Part shown: positions 7,834 through 16,282 of the stretch, piece by piece
Position numbering within the stretch: position 1 is the first letter of the stretch
Layout of the letters: every line of letters begins with the position of its first letter
NCBI GenBank assembly: GCA_947581925.1
Contig: CANPWB010000006.1
Span: 1-64,000 of the forward strand
DNA from: an uncultured Clostridia bacterium
GTDB lineage: Bacteria; Bacillota; Clostridia; Christensenellales; CAG-917
DNA length: 64,000 nucleotides
Reading direction: 5' to 3'
Position numbers and translations under genes: made by a program
Notes under the pieces: generated by a model
The model's input: the letters and a program-made list of their open reading frames with translations, nothing else
Databases searched by the model: none
What the model was told of the DNA's origin: nothing

Positions 7834-9960
7834 ATGGAAAAATATATTGCGAATTTAATTTCAGAATTTAAAAATTTTGCGTTAGAGGACATCTCTAATT
7901 TTTCCTATGAGGAAAAATTGTTGTGTCTGTACAGCTACTACCACTATTTTAACGCCGATAGTAGCAAAATTTCTGATGTGTTGCAGGGTGATATTTTTGC
8001 TGACAAATCACCTGATCATATTGCTGGAATTTATATTGATCATGAGTCTGATAATGATGATGTCGATGCTATTATAGTTGTTCAAGAACGGAATTTTGAA
8101 TTTCCTTCCATTCTGAAAATGTTTAAAGAAGCGGAGGCATATGCTTTTGATTCAAAAGATAATAAAGACGATACTCGTGCAAAACTCAGCAAATATTTTA
8201 GAGATGATGATTATCGGTTTTCAGATGCAAAACCACTAAAAATCAGATTGATTACAGATTACACACCAAAAACTTTGAATCAGAAGCGCGCAATTTTGAA
8301 TGCATTACAAGCGCTTGAGCCTGTGAATAAATGTGTGTCATATAGCATATCTTTCGGGTCAGAAATAGAATATGAAATTTTGGAAATAGAAAATCCAAAA
8401 GAATTTGTTGACAAAGCGGTAATTAAAATAGATGCCGTAGAAAACTGTGTCCGGTTTGGAACTGAAAAATCGCTTATTGCAAATATATCAGCGTATTCGC
8501 TGAAATATTTGTATGAGCAGTTTGGTTATAGAGGACTTTTTGCACAAAACTTAAGATATTATGTAAAAAACGCTAAAATTGATGGTAATATTATAGAGAC
8601 AATGCAAGAACATCCTGAAAACTTCTGGTATTATAACAATGGAGTTATCTTTATTTGCGATGATTATACAATTCAAGAGACGAGTATCATATTAAAGAAT
8701 TTCTCGATAATAAACGGCGGACAGACTACCAAGCTTATAGGGGAAACAGAGTTCCAGAATGATTTTTATCTGCAATGCAAGATTATAAAGAATAAATATG
8801 AAGATGAAGAAGAAAAGATTGATTTTATAGCGAATGTTGCTGAAGCCAGCAATACTCAAAAACCTATCAAAGATAAAGATTTAATTGCGAATAAACCGGA
8901 ACAAAGATTATTAAAAAGGCAAATGGCAGAGGTGGGGGTTTATTGCCAAATTAAGAGAGGAGAAAAAGTTAATAAAAAGCTTTATCCCTTGGCATGGCAA
9001 AATACTACAAATGAGGAAATCGGGCAATTTTTGTTGTCTTTTGTTTATCAAAAGCCTGGTACTGCTCGTGGGGGAAAAGCGACAATTTGCGGGAATAAAG
9101 AAAGATATTCGCTGTTGTTCGGGAAAAAGTATAATAGCGACTTATTGATCGATCTTCTTAAGATAAAAGCTTACTATAAACTTTGGGCTAATCAAGTAAA
9201 AAAAATGGATGACGGAAGTGATGAATATAAAGTTGGATTGATCAATAATGGTATGTTCTTTATGACGGCCATTATAGGGGCAATTTGCAAAATTTATTAT
9301 AGAAAAGATATATTGCGTCAGCTTTCTGCAACAATCATATCGGATCAAAAAATGGAGATTGTTTCTCAACATGATATTGACCATCATATTTTGGTTGAAC
9401 AAGATGATCAGAAAAACGCGATTTTTGCTTTGTTTGATTATTGCTATGTAAAATTTTATAGACCGGGTTATCAATTCATGAAATCATTTAAAGACCGTTA
9501 TAATAATTATTCGAACTTCACAAAAGTCAATAATAATTATTATACTTACGTTTTTAGACAGATCGAATTTGAATATCGCTCAGGTATACCGGAAGAAGAT
9601 ATGCAATTTCTAAGCGAGATTCTATATCATGCGACCGATACTGAATTGGAGAGGGATTCAAAACTTCTTGAAAAATATGTAAATGTTATTTCAAATGATC
9701 TGATGATAGACACCGGAGTTTCAGAGGAAATATCTGAATTAATCAAGGAGGAGCTTATTGCTTATAGGACAAGAACTTATAAGCTACATAGAATTAAAGC
9801 CTATGAAGTATTTAAAAATGTTGCATGCGAGAGAATTGCTAAATATGCGCCGCAAAGTTTAGAAGAACTAAAATCACTGAGATGTTTGGATGAAGCTCAA
9901 ATAATTTTGTATGGGGATGATATTATCAATATTGTCAAGAAATTTGTTGTGCGCAATTAA
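7834..9960 (+). CDS. AIPR family protein (abortive-infection phage-resistance type)
   Basis: A 708-residue protein; the start is the ATG at 7834 with GAAGG eight bases upstream, not the TTG of the ORF track. The central part carries the AIPR hallmarks: RYYVKNAKIDGNIIETM, FWYYNNGVIF (about 265-273) and INGGQTT (about 293-299). Residues 60-90 (SDNDDVDAIIVVQE) resemble the D...hhhhQ core of a PD-(D/E)XK fold. That would make it nuclease-like, but this is inference. AIPR proteins are associated with AbiR/AbiP-type phage resistance and restriction-linked gene clusters. As the last gene in the operon it may be the abortive effector. Confidence 0.85.
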   Translation: MEKYIANLISEFKNFALEDISNFSYEEKLLCLYSYYHYFNADSSKISDVLQGDIFADKSPDHIAGIYIDHESDNDDVDAIIVVQERNFEFPSILKMFKEAEAYAFDSKDNKDDTRAKLSKYFRDDDYRFSDAKPLKIRLITDYTPKTLNQKRAILNALQALEPVNKCVSYSISFGSEIEYEILEIENPKEFVDKAVIKIDAVENCVRFGTEKSLIANISAYSLKYLYEQFGYRGLFAQNLRYYVKNAKIDGNIIETMQEHPENFWYYNNGVIFICDDYTIQETSIILKNFSIINGGQTTKLIGETEFQNDFYLQCKIIKNKYEDEEEKIDFIANVAEASNTQKPIKDKDLIANKPEQRLLKRQMAEVGVYCQIKRGEKVNKKLYPLAWQNTTNEEIGQFLLSFVYQKPGTARGGKATICGNKERYSLLFGKKYNSDLLIDLLKIKAYYKLWANQVKKMDDGSDEYKVGLINNGMFFMTAIIGAICKIYYRKDILRQLSATIISDQKMEIVSQHDIDHHILVEQDDQKNAIFALFDYCYVKFYRPGYQFMKSFKDRYNNYSNFTKVNNNYYTYVFRQIEFEYRSGIPEEDMQFLSEILYHATDTELERDSKLLEKYVNVISNDLMIDTGVSEEISELIKEELIAYRTRTYKLHRIKAYEVFKNVACERIAKYAPQSLEELKSLRCLDEAQIILYGDDIINIVKKFVVRN

Positions 9961-10091
9961 TAATTTTATAATGCACAATTAAAAGTCGAGACATAAAAAT
10001 CATAGAGGCTTATATCATGGTGTGACCTGACAGATATAACTTTTTGTACAGAGATTGTGTTTTTGTTTTGTGTGCATATGGTGACAAATAG

Positions 10092-10280
10092 CTAACGTAA
10101 TATGATACACAAAATTTCATAAAGATCTTTAGCATCAGAACAAATACGAATAGTTTGAATAAGCGATGTTTTTAATTCTGGCGATAAGGATACATCATTG
10201 GCGATACTTATGCATATTTCATCAATGGTTTTTTTCTCAATAGCTTTTCTAATAATATATTCTAAAGCGTCTTCTGACAT
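10092..10280 (-). CDS. Small hypothetical protein (62 aa)
   Basis: Starts MSEDALEYIIRKAIEKKTID and is predicted helical and acidic at the N-terminus. It is supported by a promoter (10311-10339, minus strand) and a GGTG ribosome-site-like sequence before the ATG. No family is recognised. It is transcribed divergently from the ATPase at 10424 and converges on the end of the AIPR gene, with 131 bases between them. It could be a small regulator of the cassette, but nothing in the sequence shows that. Confidence 0.5.
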   Translation of the reverse strand: MSEDALEYIIRKAIEKKTIDEICISIANDVSLSPELKTSLIQTIRICSDAKDLYEILCIILR

Positions 10281-10310
10281 TTTTCACCCACAATCGAAGT
10301 ATTAAAACAT

Positions 10311-10339
10311 AGTATAAACCAAACGTAAACAAAAATCAA
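10311..10339 (-). promoter_or_regulatory. Promoter of the 62-aa gene
   Basis: On the minus strand TTGATT (10339-10334), 17-base spacer, TATACT (10316-10311). Confidence 0.55.
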
Positions 10340-10371
10340 CAATTATATCCGTAGAATAAGTATATAACCCC

Positions 10372-10400
10372 TTGACAGATTTGACGAGAGGGGTTACAAT
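10372..10400 (+). promoter_or_regulatory. Promoter of the 596-aa ATPase gene
   Basis: TTGACA at 10372-10377, 17 bases, TACAAT at 10395-10400. The track's ATG at 10409 lies too close to the -10 box for a normal leader; this supports the ATG at 10424. Confidence 0.75.
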
Positions 10401-10423
10401 GGGGTTGCATGGATAGGTGGCGT

Positions 10424-12214
10424 ATGAATGAGAATGATTTGCGCAGAGAAATTGCCGAGTTGGAGAGGCGGATCGCCGAGCTGCCGAAAGGCTATATTTC
10501 GAAAAAGAATATAAGAGGCAAGGTCAGGTTCTATTTGCAATGGACGGAGGACGGCAAGAAAAAGAGCAAGTATGTCGATGAGTCGCTTGTTGAGGCTTTG
10601 CGCGCCTCGATAGAGGAGCGGCGGCGGCTGCAAGAGCGAGTGAAAACTCTTAAAGCGCAGTTGCCCATTGGCGCGAAAACAGTCAACAACAGTGATCTGG
10701 TATTCCAAACTACAGTGATATGCGGCGAGCAACTCAGGCAATTTGTCAAGCCCGTTGAAAATTACAAGCGGCGATTTTGCTTTAAGCAGCTGATCGACTA
10801 TTTATACGGCGACGCGCACGACAAAGTTTTGATCCTCTACGGACTGCGCAGAACGGGCAAGACCACGCTGATTCGGCAGGCGATTTCGGACATGACGGCG
10901 GCGGATCTCTCCAAATGCGCGTTCATTCAGATCCGCACGGGCAATACGCTCTCGCAAGTGAACGCCGATCTGCAATCGCTGTCGCGCGGCGGCTACAAAT
11001 ACATTTTCATCGACGAAGTGACGCTCATGGATGACTTCATCGAGGGCGCGGCGCTGTTTTCGGACGTGTTTGCGGCATGCGGAATGAAGATAGTCCTGTC
11101 GGGGACGGACTCGTTGGGCTTTGCCTTTTCGGAGGACGAACAGCTATATGACAGGTGTATTTTGTTGCACACGACGTTTATCCCGTATCGAGAGTTCGAG
11201 GGCGTTTTGGGCGTCAAGGGCATAGACGAGTATATACGCTACGGGGGCACAATGAGCATGGGCGGAGTCAATTACAACACGCCGACGACATTCGCGACCC
11301 CGCAAAGCACCGACGAGTATGTGGACAGCGCAATAGCGCGTAACATCCAACATTCGCTCAAATGCTACCAATATGAGGGGCATTTCAGGGCATTGCAGGA
11401 CCTGTATGAACACGGCGAGCTGACAAGCGTCATAAATCGCGTCATTGAGGACATCAACCACCGCTTTACGCTTGAAGTATTGACGCAAAATTTCGTTTCG
11501 CACGACCTCGGCATCTCCGCAAAAAATCTGCGTAGCGACAGGGAACATCCGACGGATATTCTCGACAGGATAGATAAAGAAGAAGTCACAAGGCGTCTTA
11601 AAGAGGCGCTTGAGATAAGAAACAGGGAAGAGCAGAGCGTCGCCATTTCCGATGTTCACAGAAAGGAGATAAAGGAATATCTTGACCTGTTGGATCTGAC
11701 CGTGGACGTCGAGATCCGCTCCATCCCCGCAAACAACAAAGTCGCCGTGAGAACGTTGTTTTCTCAGCCCGGCATGCGCTATTGCCAAGCGGAGAGCCTT
11801 GTCAAAAGCCTCATGCAGGACGCCACGTTTATGGACATTTCCGCGGCGGACAGAGCGGCGATCGTCGAGAGGATATTGGACGAGATTAAGGGCAGAATGA
11901 TCGAGGATATAGTCTTGCTAGAAACCAAGATGGCGCGCCCGCAACAGCAAGTGTTCAAATTGCAATTTGCGGTCGGCGAGTTCGATATGGTCGTCGTAGA
12001 CCCGACGCAAAACACTTGCGAGATCTACGAGATCAAGCACAGCACACAGCGCGTCCCCGAACAATACAAGAATTTGATTGATGAAACCAAGTGCCGCGAA
12101 ACAGAGTTTTACTTCGGCAAAATCACAAAACGCACCGTCCTCTACCGCGGTGCCACCACACCCCTCGGCCCCGTCGAGTACAAAAACATTGAGGAGTTTT
12201 TGTCCGATTATTAA
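10424..12214 (+). CDS. P-loop ATPase with C-terminal PD-(D/E)XK-like domain
   Basis: A 596-residue protein. The start is the ATG at 10424, after AGGTGG and at a sensible distance from the promoter. Residues 1-85 form a coiled-coil/basic domain (ELERRIAELPKGYISKKNI) similar to small domains fused to transposon-linked proteins. The P-loop GLRRTGKTT is at about 140-148 and Walker B, YIFIDEV, near 205. The C-terminal VGEFDMVVV...YEIKHS has the D...E-x-K pattern of the DUF4143-type nuclease fold. The overall plan parallels the ATPase at 1165 on the other side of the restriction cassette, although the sequences are only distantly alike. Function unknown. Confidence 0.8.
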   Translation: MNENDLRREIAELERRIAELPKGYISKKNIRGKVRFYLQWTEDGKKKSKYVDESLVEALRASIEERRRLQERVKTLKAQLPIGAKTVNNSDLVFQTTVICGEQLRQFVKPVENYKRRFCFKQLIDYLYGDAHDKVLILYGLRRTGKTTLIRQAISDMTAADLSKCAFIQIRTGNTLSQVNADLQSLSRGGYKYIFIDEVTLMDDFIEGAALFSDVFAACGMKIVLSGTDSLGFAFSEDEQLYDRCILLHTTFIPYREFEGVLGVKGIDEYIRYGGTMSMGGVNYNTPTTFATPQSTDEYVDSAIARNIQHSLKCYQYEGHFRALQDLYEHGELTSVINRVIEDINHRFTLEVLTQNFVSHDLGISAKNLRSDREHPTDILDRIDKEEVTRRLKEALEIRNREEQSVAISDVHRKEIKEYLDLLDLTVDVEIRSIPANNKVAVRTLFSQPGMRYCQAESLVKSLMQDATFMDISAADRAAIVERILDEIKGRMIEDIVLLETKMARPQQQVFKLQFAVGEFDMVVVDPTQNTCEIYEIKHSTQRVPEQYKNLIDETKCRETEFYFGKITKRTVLYRGATTPLGPVEYKNIEEFLSDY

Positions 12215-12275
12215 CCAATTTTGCGCACAACAATGTAAAATTTAAGTGTTTTGTGTGGATTTGGATAAAGCAGTA

Positions 12276-12599
12276 TTATTTATTTGTTATGTCCTTCGCA
12301 ATCTCACACATCTCAGTTTCTATATATGTTGTTATTGATTCCCTTAATAAAACGTAGATCCGACGTCTTAAAGTAAAATCTGTGACTTTTTCAAACGGCA
12401 AATTGCCTCTCGGTATATCGCTTGACGCTAAGTGCATCAAAAAGTAAGGACGATATTCCAGTTTGTTTGAAAGTTCATTGAAAAGGCGGTTGTTCTTTTT
12501 GACGCGATTACTGTCTTGCAGTACGAAGTTGATTTTTTCTATATCTGCTTTGGCATCCGCCAATTTTTTTGTTTTATCAATTGTTTCAAGTACGTCCAT
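12276..12599 (-). CDS. Small hypothetical protein, third gene of the HipA-like operon
   Basis: 107 residues, starting MDVLETIDKTKKLADAKADI, mostly helical, with no recognised domain. A GAGGT ribosome site precedes the ATG. It lies 28 bases downstream of the HTH gene and in the same direction, so it is probably co-transcribed with the kinase and HTH genes. A role as an additional antitoxin or partner is possible from position only. Confidence 0.6.
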   Translation of the reverse strand: MDVLETIDKTKKLADAKADIEKINFVLQDSNRVKKNNRLFNELSNKLEYRPYFLMHLASSDIPRGNLPFEKVTDFTLRRRIYVLLRESITTYIETEMCEIAKDITNK

Positions 12600-12627
12600 T
12601 TTTACCTCATGGTTTATATTTTATTGA

Positions 12628-13410
12628 TTATATGCCGTTCTTCATTCTTCTGAAAAAAGTGGCGCGACTTATGCCAAGCCTTTCGGCGGCTTCGGCGGCA
12701 CTGATTTGCCCTTGTAGAAAAGCTAATTTGTACTTGTCGAAGAGCAAGGGATCTACGGCGATTTGAGTTCGCCCTCTGTATGCCGATCTTGCCTTTGCTT
12801 CCTCAATGCCTCGCATGCGAGCGCGCTTGTTGCGCTCATATCCGTCAACATACAAAGGCATCAAAAAACGATAAAAGGTTTCTCTATTAGCATCGTTGAT
12901 CTCTATCTCTCTCGTTATGAGATAATCTCCCAGACATATTATAACGAGCAATCTTCTTATGAGAGCGTCCCTCCCGAAAGCCAAATCAAACATAGAAGTA
13001 TATCTCATTGTTTGAGGTCCGTTTTCAATCGGCATAATGAAAAATCTGTCACCGGAGTATCTTTTGTTTGTTTTTATTAGCCATTCCAAACGGTTCAGCG
13101 CGTTCATACCGTTTTCTTCAAGTAAAATCCTCACATCCTCCCTGTTTGGAGAGGGCGTTCTTTCGGCGATAAAAACGGGGACTTGGTTGCGTCTCTCATA
13201 AGTTGCTCTTCTCAGAGAGAGGTCTATTCCGGGAATGCCTTGAAAAAGATTATCCGGCAACATGTCTATAACGGCGTAATTCGGCGAGAAAATATATTCA
13301 AACTCTCCGTTTTCCCACTCCGTATAATCTATGCGCCCCACTCTATATATGAAGTGGTAGTCGTCCTCAAGGCAGATCCATCCCGATGTAGTCATACTTC
13401 TCATTTTCAT
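12628..13410 (-). CDS. HTH-containing partner of the HipA-like kinase
   Basis: 260 residues. The N-terminal 200 residues match no family I recognise. The C-terminal 50 (ISAAEAAERLGISRATFFRR) are a clear resolvase/Hin-type helix-turn-helix, preceded by a basic RGRTQIAVD linker. The start overlaps the HipA-like kinase stop in an ATGA arrangement, so the two are translationally coupled. By analogy with HipB it could bind the kinase and the operator repeats upstream of the operon. HipB genes normally precede hipA, and the fold is different; the order is reversed here. Confidence 0.75.
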   Translation of the reverse strand: MKMRSMTTSGWICLEDDYHFIYRVGRIDYTEWENGEFEYIFSPNYAVIDMLPDNLFQGIPGIDLSLRRATYERRNQVPVFIAERTPSPNREDVRILLEENGMNALNRLEWLIKTNKRYSGDRFFIMPIENGPQTMRYTSMFDLAFGRDALIRRLLVIICLGDYLITREIEINDANRETFYRFLMPLYVDGYERNKRARMRGIEEAKARSAYRGRTQIAVDPLLFDKYKLAFLQGQISAAEAAERLGISRATFFRRMKNGI

Positions 13411-14261
13411 ATCTCCGTCAATTTGCTATATGCAGGCAACAGTATCTTTTCAAATCGTTGTTTCAACATATATTTGAAAAAGCGTTTATGCGTGTCGGTC
13501 ACAATCTCTATTTTGTCCACAAGCTTGTCGATCTTGCTTTGGTTATAGCGCTTGCAAACTTTTATTACCGCCGCATTACATTCATTATATTGCAAGCTGT
13601 TGATGACTTCAAAGTAAGAACTTTTGTCCCCATTTAATTTTACCTGCGACAGGGGAAATTTATATATCCTATCATTAGTCAGCTCTTCTGAGTTCATTAT
13701 CCTCTCCATCAAATCATCGTCTACAAGCTGTGGAAATAGTGACGAGCCGTTGTCAAATACGGGTGCAAGCGTATATTTGTTATGCTGTTTAAGAAAGCCC
13801 CAATTCGCACCGTGTCTATCGAAATTGCCGATCAGCGCGTCTACAACGTACATCTCCCAAAACCTATCCACCGTTTCTTGCACGTCGGTCAGCTTAGTGT
13901 TGTCTCTGAGCATAAGCATGATGTCATCATAAGAGTATTGATATGTGTCCTTGTCGCGTTCAAGCGAACTTTCACCAACGTCGTTGAAGGGTACGAATTG
14001 GACATCTTTGGTAATAAAATTTTTGCACGCAACCACTTCCTCGCCATCATATGTGCCGAGAAATGTTTCGTGGACATTAAACCCAAGCAACTCATAGACG
14101 TGAGATCCTAAATATTCGCACACATGATTGCACCGCCTCTTCATAGGTGTGTCTATGCGGAATTTGAGCATGTATTCAAACCCACCGATAGATATGCCAA
14201 TCTTCTTTTCCGACCCGCCATAGAATGTGTTTGTCTTAGGGTAATTAGTATAGTCGATCAT
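13407..14261 (-). CDS. HipA/CtkA-like serine/threonine kinase
   Basis: 284 residues. GGFEYMLKFR (about 26-35) holds the ATP-binding Lys33. ALIGNFDRHGANWGFL (142-157) is the HipA catalytic loop with Asp148. LAPVFDNGSS (165-174) holds the metal-binding Asp170 and Asn171. These are the HipA-C kinase residues, so the protein is probably active. It is shorter than E. coli HipA (440) and lacks the N-subdomain, as in CtkA-like forms. Known relatives phosphorylate aminoacyl-tRNA synthetases or other targets and stop growth. As first gene of a self-regulated operon it fits the toxin half of a toxin-antitoxin system. Confidence 0.85.
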   Translation of the reverse strand: MIDYTNYPKTNTFYGGSEKKIGISIGGFEYMLKFRIDTPMKRRCNHVCEYLGSHVYELLGFNVHETFLGTYDGEEVVACKNFITKDVQFVPFNDVGESSLERDKDTYQYSYDDIMLMLRDNTKLTDVQETVDRFWEMYVVDALIGNFDRHGANWGFLKQHNKYTLAPVFDNGSSLFPQLVDDDLMERIMNSEELTNDRIYKFPLSQVKLNGDKSSYFEVINSLQYNECNAAVIKVCKRYNQSKIDKLVDKIEIVTDTHKRFFKYMLKQRFEKILLPAYSKLTEI

Positions 14262-14280
14262 ATTGGTATCGCCTCACCAT

Positions 14281-14391
14281 AGTATCAATAGCTTTATTAT
14301 ATTTTTGATACTCTATATTATACAGCAAGTTTGTCAATTGTCAAGCAAATTATGTATAATCTCATTAGAGTTATTTTTATTATTGATACTC
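14281..14391 (-). promoter_or_regulatory. Promoter and repeated operator of the HipA-like operon
   Basis: On the minus strand a promoter TTGACA (14344-14339), 16 bases, TATAAT (14322-14317). Three copies of TTGATACT(C) or its reverse surround it: AGTATCAATA at 14281, TTGATACTC at 14305 (next to the -10) and TTGATACTC at 14383. The arrangement suggests autoregulation, probably by the HTH partner protein. Confidence 0.65.
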
Positions 14392-14507
14392 GGAAAAATC
14401 GGATTGTGATTTTTTTTGAAAATTCAATCAAAATCCGCGCGGTCAAAACGAGGGCGGAAGAGCGCAAAATGCTACTGTTTAGTGGCGAAAAACGCAAAGG
14501 GCGGCAA

Positions 14508-14549
14508 TAAAAAAAGCAAGCTCGGTGGTGGTTCTAGAACTTGCTTTTG
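14508..14549 (-). terminator. Rho-independent terminator of the collagen-like gene
   Basis: On the minus strand AAGCAAGTTC...GAGCTTGCTTTTTTT, a stem of about 7-10 bp followed by a T run, 30 bases after the stop codon. Confidence 0.7.
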
Positions 14550-14575
14550 CTATAACTTCTCGCTTTGATTTTCCC

Positions 14576-14923
14576 TTAAAGCACTTGTTCTGTAGCGCCC
14601 GTCGCGCCGGTTGCGCCTTGTGGACCTGCGGGACCCTGCGGGCCGACTGCGCCTTGTGGACCTGCGGGACCCTGCGGGCCGACTGCACCTTGCGGACCGA
14701 TAGGTCCCATTGGTCCTTGTGGGCCGACGGGGCCGGCGGGTCCGGGGATATACGAGGTCGTTATGCCGCAGCATCTCGAGGGCGTAAAGCCGACAGACCC
14801 TCCGCCGAAATAGGGGGTAGGCGAACCGCCTTGTCCGCATCCGCAGCCCGAAGAGTAGCCGCCTCCGAAGAATGAGCCGCCTCCGCACCCGCAATTTGAA
14901 GAATTACCGAAGTTGAAAAACAT
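14576..14923 (-). CDS. Short collagen-like Gly-X-Y protein (probable spore-surface protein)
   Basis: 115 residues. The start is the ATG at 14923, eight bases after AAGGAGG; the ORF-track start is further upstream. The N-terminal half is Gly/Cys-rich ([14 protein letters not shown]). The C-terminal half is about 17 uninterrupted Gly-X-Y triplets ([16 protein letters not shown]), the collagen pattern found in BclA-like exosporium proteins. The C-terminal globular trimerisation domain of BclA is missing: the repeat ends nearly at the stop (GATEQVL). The cysteines could cross-link the protein into the coat. The spore location is inferred from the family and from the gerA operon in the same window. 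Confidence 0.75.
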   Translation of the reverse strand: MFFNFGNSSNCGCGGGSFFGGGYSSGCGCGQGGSPTPYFGGGSVGFTPSRCCGITTSYIPGPAGPVGPQGPMGPIGPQGAVGPQGPAGPQGAVGPQGPAGPQGATGATGATEQVL

Positions 14924-15359
14924 GTCTGAAACCTCCTTAAAATTTATGTACATGCCGTCATGAGGTCCCGACTTTTTATAAGCGCTATCATTTGTCTATT
15001 CGCGCCCGCCCAATTTATTTCTCGCATAGCGTTTTTATGTCTTTATCTGCCGCCTTTTGCGCAAATTATTTGCGGTTTTGCGCTTCTCCTATGTATGTCG
15101 CGTTTGTATGTTTGCTTCCACGCTCAACCTTTACGCCGGAGTGGGTTTAAGCTTGCACATTAATCCTTGTTCGGCGAGGTTAGCCGTAATTGCTGTGCGT
15201 ATGCCGCACGCGTCCGTCTGCTATATACTATTCAATATAGCGCTAGGGCGTGCAAGTGGCGGCGGTCGCGCTTTTAAGATTTTTGCGCATCGCGGCTTTG
15301 AGCGAATTTGCGGCGTAAGACCGGTATATATATAAAGTTGAAATATGTGATCTCTACGC
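14924..15359. other. Gene-free stretch
   Basis: The ORFs in the track here have no ribosome sites or recognisable proteins. I see no repeat, RNA gene or clear promoter in it. Confidence 0.5.
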
Positions 15360-15388
15360 TTGCCAAGGTCATCGAAAAATTTTATAAT
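15360..15388 (+). promoter_or_regulatory. Promoter upstream of the pyruvoyl arginine decarboxylase gene
   Basis: TTGCCA at 15360-15365, 17 bases, TATAAT at 15383-15388. It leaves a leader of about 185 bases. Confidence 0.65.
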
Positions 15389-15579
15389 ATAAAAATAAAA
15401 AGATACGCTTGTTGAGGAGATGTAATAGGAATTATAAATCGACAGATCATAAAAATTCGATGGGATAAATTATTTGCGAAAAATTCAAAATAACAGAATA
15501 GTTCGGCGTCGGGTTTTTGTGTATCGATAGAATATGACGCTCATTTAATGGCTTAAAAATAAAGTAAGGAGTAAAAAAG

Positions 15580-16038
15580 ATGCTGAGAGAATATTTTATT
15601 TGTGCCGGGAAAGGATATGGCCAAAGCAAATTGAACAGCTTTGATGAAGCGTTGAGAGACGCCGGTTTAGCCAACTATAATTTAGTAAAAGTAAGCAGCA
15701 TTTTACCTGCTGGTGTCGATCGAAAACCCCATGTAACGATTCAGGAGGGAAGTGTGCTGTATACTGCCTATGCGAGCATCTCATCCAGTTGTCCGGGAGA
15801 TGTGGTATCTGCTGCAATAGCAGTCGGCCTTCCATTGCAGAAGGAGAATATCGGTGTGATAATGGAATACTCCGGGAAGTGCGATGAGGAATGTGCGCGC
15901 CGATCGGTTTGTTCAATGGTAGAAGAAGCGATGAGGAACAGGGGATATGAGATCAAAGAAATACTATGCTATGCCACATCGACCGAAGGGCGAGCAGACA
16001 TATCTTCTACCGCTTTTGCCGCTATAGCAATGTGGTAA
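15580..16038 (+). CDS. pdaD: Pyruvoyl-dependent arginine decarboxylase
   Basis: 152 residues. It converts arginine to agmatine and CO2, the first step of polyamine synthesis or of acid resistance. VKVSSILPAG (about 36-45) contains the Ser39-Ser40 pair at which the proenzyme cleaves itself; the new N-terminal serine of the beta chain becomes the pyruvoyl cofactor. It corresponds to ISS at 51-53 of the Methanocaldococcus enzyme. VIMEYSGKC holds the catalytic Glu96, and AFAAIAMW is the usual C-terminus. AAGGAG lies upstream of the ATG. No agmatinase or spermidine synthase gene is nearby. Confidence 0.92.
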   Translation: MLREYFICAGKGYGQSKLNSFDEALRDAGLANYNLVKVSSILPAGVDRKPHVTIQEGSVLYTAYASISSSCPGDVVSAAIAVGLPLQKENIGVIMEYSGKCDEECARRSVCSMVEEAMRNRGYEIKEILCYATSTEGRADISSTAFAAIAMW

Positions 16039-16282
16039 GCGCACAAAACATAGCTATACAAGAATGCAATAGGTTTCGGAATATATATCCGCAGGATCGG
16101 CGGATATATCCCGCCGAGAACAAGAAAAAAACCGTGTAAAATGTTCCCTAAAGTACTACACTGACTTCGTTATTTTCCGTGCGGGGCCCCGCAGTTATGG
16201 GAGCAACGAAAGAATTTTAAATGCCAAAAATAGCCTTTATAAGCCCAGTATACCAAATATTTTTCCGCAAATTTGATGGGTT

